NCBI GenBank assembly: GCA_016292295.1
Contig: JADNEJ010000398.1
Span: 1-5,586, forward strand
From: Candidatus Thiodictyon intracellulare
GTDB lineage: Bacteria > Pseudomonadota > Gammaproteobacteria > Chromatiales > Chromatiaceae
Length of the DNA stretch: 5,586 nucleotides
Direction: 5' to 3'
Below the pieces are notes generated by a model that was not told the DNA's origin, made no database searches, and saw only the letters and a list, made by a program, of their open reading frames with translations. Position 1 is the first letter of the stretch. Each line of letters begins with the position of its first letter. Made by a program: the position numbers and the translations under genes. This document shows positions 1-5,586 of the stretch, piece after piece.

Positions 1-420
1 ACTTTGAAATAACCGGTCGGTGAGGAAACCGAAAATTTTGCATTAGCTGAGTATACCCACGCCGACGCAGCGGCGGACCAGAAACACTGCGACGGTCGGA
101 CGACGGAATCATAGGGCGATCATGGGTCAGCACCACGACGGCTTCCGGGCCGGCAGCTTGCCACTACCCGCGCCAAAACCGATGGTAATGGATGGAATGA
201 ACACCTTTTCCTCTGAAACGCAGCCGGTTGCCTGCGGCTCGGTTCACAAAATCCCAGGCATCGCATTCTTGAAAGCGTGGTCTGAAAAATCGCCGCGCCA
301 GTACCGGATAACGGAGTGGCCCGGGCTCTTCGCGTCCGGTCCAGGGCTGGTGCAGTCGTTGCTTCTGGCCGATAGAGCGCGCCGCACTGGGGTGCAGCGC
401 TCGCAGGAGGCGTCGGCGGA
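1..420. other. Non-coding stretch downstream of gatB
   Basis: This is the region past the gatB stop codon up to the window edge. I see no gene in it. Long overlapping frames are open on both strands (about 120-452 minus and 122-481 plus), but both run into the 3' end of gatB. Their translations are rich in Arg, Pro, Ser and Ala, have no recognisable domain, and have no good ribosome binding site. Frames like these are common by chance in GC-rich DNA. The first 60 bases are noticeably more AT-rich than the rest and hold a short dyad (17-21 with 28-32) followed by AAAATTTT. A TATACT box on the minus strand (50-55) has no matching -35 box. The only structure worth recording separately is the hairpin at 375-402. 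Confidence 0.6.
375..402 (-). terminator. Hairpin just downstream of gatB, possible terminator
   Basis: Read on the minus strand, this segment starts 18 bases after the gatB stop codon and can fold into a stem-loop. GAGCGC pairs with GCGCTC, then TGCAC pairs with GTGCG through one G-U wobble. A two-base bulge and a CCCA loop complete it. The G-U pair would be a mismatch in a plus-strand transcript, so the fold suits the gatB direction. No run of T follows, so it is not a classical intrinsic terminator. It could instead protect the 3' end of the mRNA or be a chance fold. Confidence 0.35.
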
Positions 421-1854
421 TCAGGGCATGAGCTTGCGTTTGAGCAGATCATTAACCTGCTGCGGATTGGCCTTGCCCTGACTCTGCTTCATGACCTGGC
501 CGACGAAGAAGCCGAACACCTTGTCCTTGCCGGCCCGGTACTGCGCCACCTGATCCGGGTTGGCGGCGATGATGGTGTCGATCAGTGACTCGATGGCGCC
601 GCTGTCGGTGATCTGGGTCAGCCCCTGGTCGGCGATTACCTGGTCCGCGTCGCCGCCGCTGGTCCAGAGTGTCTCGAAGACCTGTTTGGCGATCTTGCCG
701 GAGATGGTCCCGTCCTGGATGCGGCGGATCAGCCCGGCCAGTTGGGTCGCCGACACCGGGCTCGCGCCGATCTCCAGACCGGACTTGTTGAGTGCCGCCG
801 TCAGTTCACCGCCGATCCAGTTGGCCACGAGCTTGGGCTCGCCGGTCGTGCCGGTCACCGCCTCGAAGAAGGCGGCCAGTTCGCGGTCAGCGGTTAGCAG
901 ATCGGCGTCGTAGTCCGAGAGACCGAAGTCGGTTTGAAAGCGCTCGCGCATGGCGTCCGGCTGTTCGGGCAAGTCCGCCGTGGCCGTCGCGATGAAGGCG
1001 TCGTCGAGTTGAACCGGCAGCAGGTCGGGGTCCGGGAAGTAGCGGTAGTCGTTGGCCTCCTCCTTAACGCGCATGGTGCGGGTCTCATCGCGGTCCTGGT
1101 CGTAGAGTCGAGTCTCCTGGATGACCTGGCCGCCGGCCGTGATCAGATCGATCTGGCGCTCCACCTCGAACTGAATTGCCCGCTCCAGGAAGCGGAAGGA
1201 GTTGATGTTCTTGATCTCGGCCCGGGTACCCAGCGTGCTCTGGCCCGCTGGCCGCACCGACACATTGGCATCCACACGAAAGGACCCCTCCTGCATGTTG
1301 CCGTCGCTGATCCCATTCCAGCGCACTATCTGGTGGATCTTCTTGGTGTAGGCCACGGCCTCGGCCACCGAGCGCAGGTCCGGCTCCGAGACGATCTCCA
1401 GGAGCGGCGTGCCGGCCCGGTTGAGATCGATGCCGGTGCAGCCGTGGAAATCTTCGTGCAGCGATTTGCCGGCATCCTCCTCTAGGTGTGCCCGGGTGAC
1501 CCCGATCTCGCGCACCGTGCCGTCCGCCAGCACGATCTCCACCCGGCCCTCGCCGACGATGGGGGCCTCGTACTGGCTGATCTGGTAGCCTTTGGGCAGG
1601 TCCGGATAGAAATAATTCTTGCGGGCGAAGACCGAACGCTGCGCGAGCTCGGCGTCGATCGCCTTGGCGAAGCGCACCGCGAGCCGCACCGCCTCGCGGT
1701 TGACGACCGGCAGCACGCCGGGCAGGCCCAGGTCTACGGCGCACGCCTGGGTGTTGGGTGGGGCCCCGAAGCGGGTGGGCGCCCCCGAGAAGATCTTGGA
1801 CTGGGTCGCGAGCTGGGTGTGGATCTCGAGACCGATGACGGTTTCCCATTGCAT
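421..1854 (-). CDS. gatB: Asp/Glu-tRNA(Asn/Gln) amidotransferase subunit B (GatB)
   Basis: GatB is the tRNA-binding and kinase subunit of the cytoplasmic GatCAB complex. With GatA (glutaminase) and GatC it converts mischarged Glu-tRNA(Gln) and/or Asp-tRNA(Asn) to the correct amide using ATP and glutamine. The protein has 477 residues, the usual family length. Visible motifs, in order, are [10 protein letters not shown] (6-15), the signature [17 protein letters not shown] (78-94), [12 protein letters not shown] (123-134), [19 protein letters not shown] (142-160) and DGNMQEGS (184-191). The C-terminal tRNA-binding YqeY-like domain (about 310-477) ends in [20 protein letters not shown]. The ATG at 1854 was chosen because family homology begins at [10 protein letters not shown], and an AGGT (1865-1868) lies about 10 bases upstream. 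The frame stays open to 2010, but those 52 extra residues look like translated leader. gatA and gatC are not adjacent upstream, where glgP lies instead. No motif residue appears missing. Confidence 0.97.
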   Translation of the reverse strand: MQWETVIGLEIHTQLATQSKIFSGAPTRFGAPPNTQACAVDLGLPGVLPVVNREAVRLAVRFAKAIDAELAQRSVFARKNYFYPDLPKGYQISQYEAPIVGEGRVEIVLADGTVREIGVTRAHLEEDAGKSLHEDFHGCTGIDLNRAGTPLLEIVSEPDLRSVAEAVAYTKKIHQIVRWNGISDGNMQEGSFRVDANVSVRPAGQSTLGTRAEIKNINSFRFLERAIQFEVERQIDLITAGGQVIQETRLYDQDRDETRTMRVKEEANDYRYFPDPDLLPVQLDDAFIATATADLPEQPDAMRERFQTDFGLSDYDADLLTADRELAAFFEAVTGTTGEPKLVANWIGGELTAALNKSGLEIGASPVSATQLAGLIRRIQDGTISGKIAKQVFETLWTSGGDADQVIADQGLTQITDSGAIESLIDTIIAANPDQVAQYRAGKDKVFGFFVGQVMKQSQGKANPQQVNDLLKRKLMP

Positions 1855-1928
1855 CGTCTGTGTTACCTGTGAGAGCGGATAGGGGACACTTCGCGCCATT
1901 CTTGCACAGCCGCGCGGTCTGGCAACCG

Positions 1929-1958
1929 GAAATACCCCGGTCGCCCGGCCGCTGTCAA
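1929..1958 (-). promoter_or_regulatory. Candidate sigma-70 promoter for gatB
   Basis: On the minus strand a perfect TTGACA (1953-1958) is followed 18 bases later by TATTTC (1929-1934), a weak -10 box matching three of six consensus positions. A start site near 1920 would give gatB a leader of about 65 bases. The -35 match is exact, but the -10 is poor and the spacing is one base over the optimum, so the call rests mainly on the -35 and its place upstream of gatB. Confidence 0.4.
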
Positions 1959-1990
1959 CGTGCCCCTTACTTCGGCGCAATGTTTGCTTG

Positions 1991-1996
1991 TAGAAT
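1991..1996 (+). promoter_or_regulatory. Possible -10 box for glgP
   Basis: TAGAAT matches five of six positions of the sigma-70 -10 consensus and lies 53 bases before the chosen glgP start. The sequence 16-18 bases upstream has no good -35 box, and the adjacent TG is one base off the extended -10 arrangement. If it is used, it would need an activator or be weak. The glgP and gatB promoters would then sit back to back, with their core elements overlapping or nearly so between 1929 and 1996. Confidence 0.3.
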
Positions 1997-2038
1997 TCGC
2001 TTCCATTCACTCAGTCCACCTTGCCTTAAGGCCACCAC

Positions 2039-2042
2039 AGGA
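2039..2042 (+). promoter_or_regulatory. Ribosome binding site deciding the glgP start
   Basis: AGGA lies seven bases before the ATG at 2050, an ideal spacing. It favours this start over the upstream in-frame GTG at 1960, which would add 30 residues unlike the family. It also favours it over the downstream ATG at 2125, which has no such site. Confidence 0.7.
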
Positions 2043-2049
2043 TCACCGG

Positions 2050-4566
2050 ATGCCCACGCCTGCCCACACCCAACTGCGCCGCAGCGAGCCGAACGAGCAA
2101 CTCTTCGCGACCCCGCCCCTGGCGATGGACACCGAGGGGATCTCCGAAGATTTCCGCCGCTACTACTCCCACACCCTGGGCCGCGACCGCGACTGTCGCT
2201 CCGCCTACTACACCTACAAGGCCCTTGCGAACACGTTACGTGATCGTCTGTTGGAGCGCTGGAAGCGCACCCGCCAGGCTCACGACGAGGCGAACTGCAA
2301 GCGCACCCATTATCTGTCGCTGGAGTTCTTGATGGGACGCACCCTGTCCAATGCGCTCCTGAATCTCGGGGTAGACGCGGTCACCGAGGACGGGCTCAGC
2401 CTGATGGGCCTGCACCTGGAGGAGCTAGCCGCTTGCGAACCGGATGCCGGGCTCGGCAACGGGGGCCTGGGCCGGCTGGCCGCCTGCTTCCTGGACTCCT
2501 GCGCCACCCTGCAACTGCCGGTCAAGGGCTACGGCCTGCGCTACGAATACGGCATGTTCCGCCAGTTGATCAAGGACGGCGCGCAGTTGGAGGAGCCGGA
2601 CCATTGGATGCGCGACGACAATCCCTGGGAGCTGCGCCGCCCGGAGTATACCCAGCGCATCCAGTTCGGCGGCCATACCGAGCACTACAAGGATCACGAC
2701 GGGCGTCCCGCGGTGCGCTGGGTGAATACCCACGACGTGCTGGCGGTGCCCTATGATATCCCGATCCCAGGGTATGAGAACGACACCATAAATACCTTGC
2801 GCCTGTGGAAGGCGGCCGCCACCGATGAGTTCGACTTGGGCGAATTTAATGCCGGCAGCTATCCGGAGTCGGTGGCCCAGAAAAACGCCGCCGAGCATAT
2901 CACCATGGTGCTCTACCCCAATGACGCGAGCGAGAACGGCAAGGAACTGCGCCTGCGGCAGCAGTTTTTCCTGGCGAGCGCCAGCATCAAGGACGTGCTG
3001 CGCGAGTGGGTCCGGCTCAACGGCAAGGATTTCACCCAGTTCGCCGCGAAAAACTGTTTCCAGTTGAACGACACCCACCCGGCCATCTCGGTGGCAGAGA
3101 TGATGCGCCAACTGATGGACGACCACGGACTGGACTGGGCGGCCGCCTGGGCCATCACCAGCAAGACCATGGCCTATACCAATCACACCCTGCTGCCCGA
3201 GGCCCTGGAGCGCTGGCCAGTGTGGTTGTTCGAGCAACTCCTGCCACGGCCCCTGGAGATCATCTATAAGATCAACGCCCTCTTCCTTGCCGAGGTAGCC
3301 AGTCGCTGGCCCGGCGACAGCGGCCGCCAGCGTCGTATGTCATTGATCGAGGAAAGTGATGTCAGGCAGGTGCGAATGGCGTATCTAGCCATCGTCGGCA
3401 GCATCTCGGTCAATGGCGTGGCGGCCCTGCACTCCCGGCTCTTGGTCGAGGGGCTGTTCAAGGATTTCTACGAGCTGTGGCCTCACAAGTTCAACAACAA
3501 GACCAACGGGGTCACGCCGCGGCGCTGGTTGGCGCTGTGCAACCCCGGATTGCGGGCGCTGCTGGACGAGATCATCAATGACGGCTGGGTGCGTGACCTG
3601 GACCGACTGGGGCAGCTCGCCCCCGATGCCGAGAATGCGGCGTTTCGAGCGCGCTGGCATGACATCAAGCAAGCGAACAAGGCGCGGCTGGCGCAGACCG
3701 TGGTGCAACTCTGCCAGGTGGATTTTCCGCTGGACGCCATGTTCGACGTCCAGGTTAAGCGCATCCACGAGTACAAGCGTCAACTCCTGAACATCCTGCA
3801 TGTGATCCATCTGTATAACCGCATCAAGCACGGCGACACCCGGGACTGGACCCCCAGATGCGTCCTGTTCGGCGGCAAGGCCGCCCCCGGCTATTGCATG
3901 GCCAAGCAGATTATCAAGTTGATCAACAATGTGGCCGCGGTGGTCAATCGTGATCCAGCCACTGAGGGGAAATTGCGGGTCGCCTTTATCCCTGACTATC
4001 GGGTCTCACTGATGGAGGTAATCGCCCCCGGTACTGATCTGTCAGAGCAGATTTCCACGGCCGGCAAGGAGGCGTCCGGCACCGGCAACATGAAGTTCAT
4101 GATGAACGGGGCCGTTACCATCGGTACCCTGGATGGGGCCAACATTGAGATCCGGGAAAAGGTCGGCGATGAGAATTTCTTCCTCTTTGGCCTCACCGCG
4201 GCCGAGGTAGAATACCGCCGCCACGGCTACGATCCCAACAGCATAATCGCCCATGACCCGGCGCTGCTGGAGGTGATGAACCTGCTGGATTCGGCCCATT
4301 TCAATCAGTTCGAGGGGGGTATCTTCGACGCCGTCATCCACAGCATCCGCAACCCTTACGACCCCTGGATGACCGCCGCCGATTTCCGCGCCTATATCGA
4401 TGCCCAGGAGCGCGCCGCGGCGGCCTATCGTGATCGCGAGCGCTGGTTACGCATGAGTATCCTCAATACCGCCCACAGCGGGCACTTCTCCTCCGACCGC
4501 ACTATCGGGGAGTACAACCGTGACATCTGGCATATGGAAGCGGTGCCGCCGGCGCCGGTACGTTAA
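2050..4566 (+). CDS. glgP: Glycogen/starch/alpha-glucan phosphorylase
   Basis: This is a cytoplasmic GT35-family enzyme that removes terminal alpha-1,4-linked glucose from glycogen with phosphate, giving glucose 1-phosphate. The 838-residue length fits the family. The first 25-30 residues are a low-homology leader, and conserved sequence begins near residue 33. Conserved blocks are DAGLGNGGLGRLAACFLDS (132-150), YGLRYEYGMF (161-170), QLNDTHPAISVAE (338-350), YTNHTLLPEALE (376-387), NNKTNGVTPRRWL (482-494), RIHEYKRQLLN (571-581), FGGKAAPGY (607-615) and SEQISTAGKEASGTGNMKF (665-683). K682 in the last block is the lysine that binds pyridoxal phosphate. LDGANIEI (694-701) follows. The phosphoserine motif of animal muscle phosphorylase is not seen near the N terminus, so that control is unlikely. 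No other glycogen gene is in the window. A maltodextrin-preferring MalP cannot be excluded from sequence alone, but glgP is the better fit. No frameshift or lost catalytic residue was seen. Confidence 0.97.
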   Translation: MPTPAHTQLRRSEPNEQLFATPPLAMDTEGISEDFRRYYSHTLGRDRDCRSAYYTYKALANTLRDRLLERWKRTRQAHDEANCKRTHYLSLEFLMGRTLSNALLNLGVDAVTEDGLSLMGLHLEELAACEPDAGLGNGGLGRLAACFLDSCATLQLPVKGYGLRYEYGMFRQLIKDGAQLEEPDHWMRDDNPWELRRPEYTQRIQFGGHTEHYKDHDGRPAVRWVNTHDVLAVPYDIPIPGYENDTINTLRLWKAAATDEFDLGEFNAGSYPESVAQKNAAEHITMVLYPNDASENGKELRLRQQFFLASASIKDVLREWVRLNGKDFTQFAAKNCFQLNDTHPAISVAEMMRQLMDDHGLDWAAAWAITSKTMAYTNHTLLPEALERWPVWLFEQLLPRPLEIIYKINALFLAEVASRWPGDSGRQRRMSLIEESDVRQVRMAYLAIVGSISVNGVAALHSRLLVEGLFKDFYELWPHKFNNKTNGVTPRRWLALCNPGLRALLDEIINDGWVRDLDRLGQLAPDAENAAFRARWHDIKQANKARLAQTVVQLCQVDFPLDAMFDVQVKRIHEYKRQLLNILHVIHLYNRIKHGDTRDWTPRCVLFGGKAAPGYCMAKQIIKLINNVAAVVNRDPATEGKLRVAFIPDYRVSLMEVIAPGTDLSEQISTAGKEASGTGNMKFMMNGAVTIGTLDGANIEIREKVGDENFFLFGLTAAEVEYRRHGYDPNSIIAHDPALLEVMNLLDSAHFNQFEGGIFDAVIHSIRNPYDPWMTAADFRAYIDAQERAAAAYRDRERWLRMSILNTAHSGHFSSDRTIGEYNRDIWHMEAVPPAPVR

Positions 4567-4595
4567 GGACGCAGGGGCGGGACGCCCCTGCGTCC
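4567..4595. terminator. Perfect 13-bp stem-loop between convergent genes
   Basis: The arms GGACGCAGGGGCG (4567-4579) and CGCCCCTGCGTCC (4583-4595) are perfectly complementary around a three-base loop. The stem starts directly after the glgP stop codon and ends two bases before the stop codon of the convergent GGDEF gene, so it fills the 31-base gap. The position suggests a shared bidirectional transcription end or an mRNA 3' stabiliser. Neither side has a T tract, so it is not a textbook intrinsic terminator. It could also be one copy of a dispersed palindromic repeat. Confidence 0.6.
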
Positions 4596-4597
4596 AA

Positions 4598-5408
4598 TCA
4601 CGCGCGGACGCAGACCCGGTTGCGCCCTCCGCGCTTGGCGGCATAGAGGCGGTCATCGGCCTGGGTTAGCAGTGCTTCCAGGCTGTGGCAATCGGCCGTC
4701 AGGGCGGATACGCCGATGCTTACGGTGAACGACAGGGCCAGATGTCGGCGCAGACGCTCCGCCCGTGCCGCGGTCTGGGTGTCGTCGGGCAGGGCGACCA
4801 GCAGGGCAAACTCCTCACCGCCGACGCGTGCGCAAAGGTCGTGACGGTCGGTCTCGTCGCGCAGGGTGTCGGCCACCCGTCTTAGGACCTCGTCGCCGCG
4901 AGCGTGACCGTACTGGTCATTGACGTGCTTGAAGTGATCGATGTCGAGCATCATGGCCGCCAGGGGCAGTGCTCGGGCGCGCGCCTCGTTGAGCTGGCGC
5001 AGACCGCCGGTGAAGAAGGCGCGGCGGTTGGCGAGTCCGGTCAGGCTATCGGTAACGGCCATGGTGCGCAGTTGTTGCATGGCGCGCCGGTATTCCACCT
5101 GGATGCGCACCCGTGCCAGGAGTTCTTTGCTGCGGAAGAGCTTGGTCACATAGGCGCTGCCGCCGATGTCGAAGGCCCGGATGATGCTGGCCTCATCGGT
5201 GCGGCTGGTGATGAAGAGGATAGGGATAACGCTCAGGTCGTCCCGCTCCTTATTAATGTGGCGGCAGACCTCGAAGCCGCCCATCCCCGGCATGACGATG
5301 TCCAGGAGGATCACGTCGGGTGTTTCGCGTTCGAGCAACTCCAAACTCCAGGGCCGTCTCTCCGTCCAGGGCGACCATCACGTCATAGTCCTGGAGGGCC
5401 TTGATCAT
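4598..5408 (-). pseudogene. Receiver-GGDEF response regulator (diguanylate cyclase), frameshifted and N-terminally truncated
   Basis: An intact relative would be a two-component output protein whose GGDEF domain makes cyclic di-GMP from two GTP. The downstream frame is open from a TTG at 5344 to the stop at 4598 (248 codons). With that numbering, the receiver part keeps the phospho-acceptor Asp in VILLDIVMPG (D15), the Ser/Thr in LFITSRT (46-47) and the Lys of YVTK (K68). A linker (about 75-95) leads to the GGDEF domain, with TDSLTGLANRRAF (98-110), DIDHFKHVNDQYGH (134-147), the active site GGEEF (175-179), VSIGVS (208-213) and ADDRLYAAKRGGRNRV (229-244). The receiver's start lies in another frame (from ATG 5408, MIKALQDYDVMVALDGETALE) and is cut off by a 7-base tandem duplication; that frame stops at 5253. 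Removing one copy gives 267 continuous codons. The first beta strand with the paired acidic residues is absent. The Pro after K68 is Leu, and the I-site reads DRHD instead of RxxD. Translation from TTG or an internal start could still yield a GGDEF protein. Confidence 0.8.
5337..5350. repeat. 7-base tandem duplication (AACTCCA x2) causing a frameshift
   Basis: Two perfect adjacent copies of AACTCCA (5337-5343 and 5344-5350; TGGAGTT on the coding strand) lie inside the receiver domain. One copy gives the expected frame, reading A-L-E-L-L-E-R. Two copies shift the frame and lead to a stop at 5253-5255 after 51 residues. A duplication of this size is typical of replication slippage. Confidence 0.9.
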
Positions 5409-5586
5409 AAATCCGCCCAAAACAAAGCGCGAAAGTCGGTCATAAGCGTCGAAGAGGTTGGCAGGACCTCCGAGCTTTCATACCCTTGGAAGTGCAAACT
5501 AACCCAGGGTAGTAAAAAATGTCCGAAGGTTCTGCCGCGAGAAACTTTAGCCCAGATGCCGGGCGTTCGCCACCCACCCGTTGCTG
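5409..5586. other. Upstream region of the broken regulator, no gene recognised
   Basis: Receiver homology stops at about 5408, and this region does not supply the missing first beta strand in any minus-strand frame. Two minus-strand frames are open from the window edge. One ends at TGA 5440-5442; the other (59 codons, ending MTDFRALFWADL) ends at TGA 5405-5407. Neither resembles a family I know. An imperfect inverted repeat lies at 5481-5511 beside a run of six A (5514-5519). No convincing promoter for the regulator was found; the best -10-like box, TATGAA on the minus strand (about 5477-5482), has no -35 partner. Confidence 0.5.
5481..5511. repeat. Imperfect inverted repeat upstream of the regulator
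   Basis: TACCCTTGG (5481-5489) and CCCAGGGTA (5503-5511) are inverted copies with a single mismatch and a 13-base spacer. The run of A at 5514-5519 follows on the plus strand, so neither strand has a T tract after the dyad and it is unlikely to be a terminator. It may be an operator-like dyad or part of a dispersed repeat. Confidence 0.4.

Noticed and set aside
17..39. Short dyad followed by AAAATTTT as an intrinsic terminator
   Set aside because: The stem is only five base pairs and is separated from the T run by several A bases, so it is too weak to call.
120..452. 110-codon open frame on the minus strand after gatB
   Set aside because: It starts inside the gatB 3' end in another frame, has no ribosome binding site or domain, and has the Arg/Pro/Ser-rich composition of translated GC-rich non-coding DNA.
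122..481. 119-codon open frame on the plus strand opposite the gatB end
   Set aside because: It runs antisense into gatB, has no recognisable domain, and competes with an equally open frame on the other strand.
934..1485. 183-codon open frame antisense to gatB
   Set aside because: It is a shadow of the gatB codons; the opposite strand encodes clear GatB motifs through the same bases.
1855..2010. 52-residue N-terminal extension of GatB
   Set aside because: The frame is open, but GatB homology starts at [10 protein letters not shown], the total length with the ATG at 1854 is the family norm, and the candidate gatB promoter lies within the extension.
1960..2049. GTG start adding 30 residues to glycogen phosphorylase
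   Set aside because: The added residues do not look like the family, and the ATG at 2050 has an AGGA at ideal spacing.
2425..3237. 270-codon open frame antisense to glgP
   Set aside because: It lies wholly within the well-conserved glgP coding sequence and has no recognisable domain.
4904..5404. 166-codon open frame antisense to the GGDEF gene
   Set aside because: It is a shadow of the receiver-GGDEF sequence, which has all the expected motifs on the minus strand.

Overview
The window is a stretch of GC-rich chromosome, most likely from a gammaproteobacterium. The GatB and glycogen phosphorylase sequences look like those of purple sulfur bacteria (Chromatiaceae), but that placement is a judgement from the protein sequences, not a search result. 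It holds two intact metabolic or housekeeping genes and one damaged signalling gene.

Layout. Positions 1-420 carry no gene that I can defend; only a hairpin just past the gatB stop codon stands out. gatB (421-1854, minus strand) encodes subunit B of the tRNA-dependent amidotransferase GatCAB. A 195-base intergenic region (1855-2049) separates it from the divergent glgP (2050-4566, plus strand), a full-length glycogen phosphorylase with its PLP lysine in place. A perfect 13-bp stem-loop fills almost the whole 31-base gap between glgP and the convergent third gene. That gene (4598 to about 5408, minus strand) encodes a response regulator of the receiver-GGDEF type. Its diguanylate cyclase domain is intact in sequence, but its receiver domain is broken. 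The last 180 bases (5409-5586) lie upstream of it and do not encode the missing start of the receiver.

The most notable observation is in the third gene. A perfect tandem duplication of a 7-base unit (5337-5350) shifts the reading frame inside the receiver domain. Deleting one copy restores a continuous frame of 267 codons that reads as an ordinary receiver followed by GGDEF. The receiver has two further defects. The segment with its first beta strand and paired acidic residues is missing, and the proline that normally follows the conserved lysine is a leucine. The gene is therefore either a recent pseudogene or one that can be switched by loss or gain of the repeat unit. The cyclase domain also lacks the arginine of the inhibitory (I) site.

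The three genes have no obvious shared task. GatB serves translation, GlgP mobilises stored glycogen, and the GGDEF protein would make cyclic di-GMP. I see no mobile element, CRISPR array, tRNA or rRNA, and no convincing new multi-gene system.
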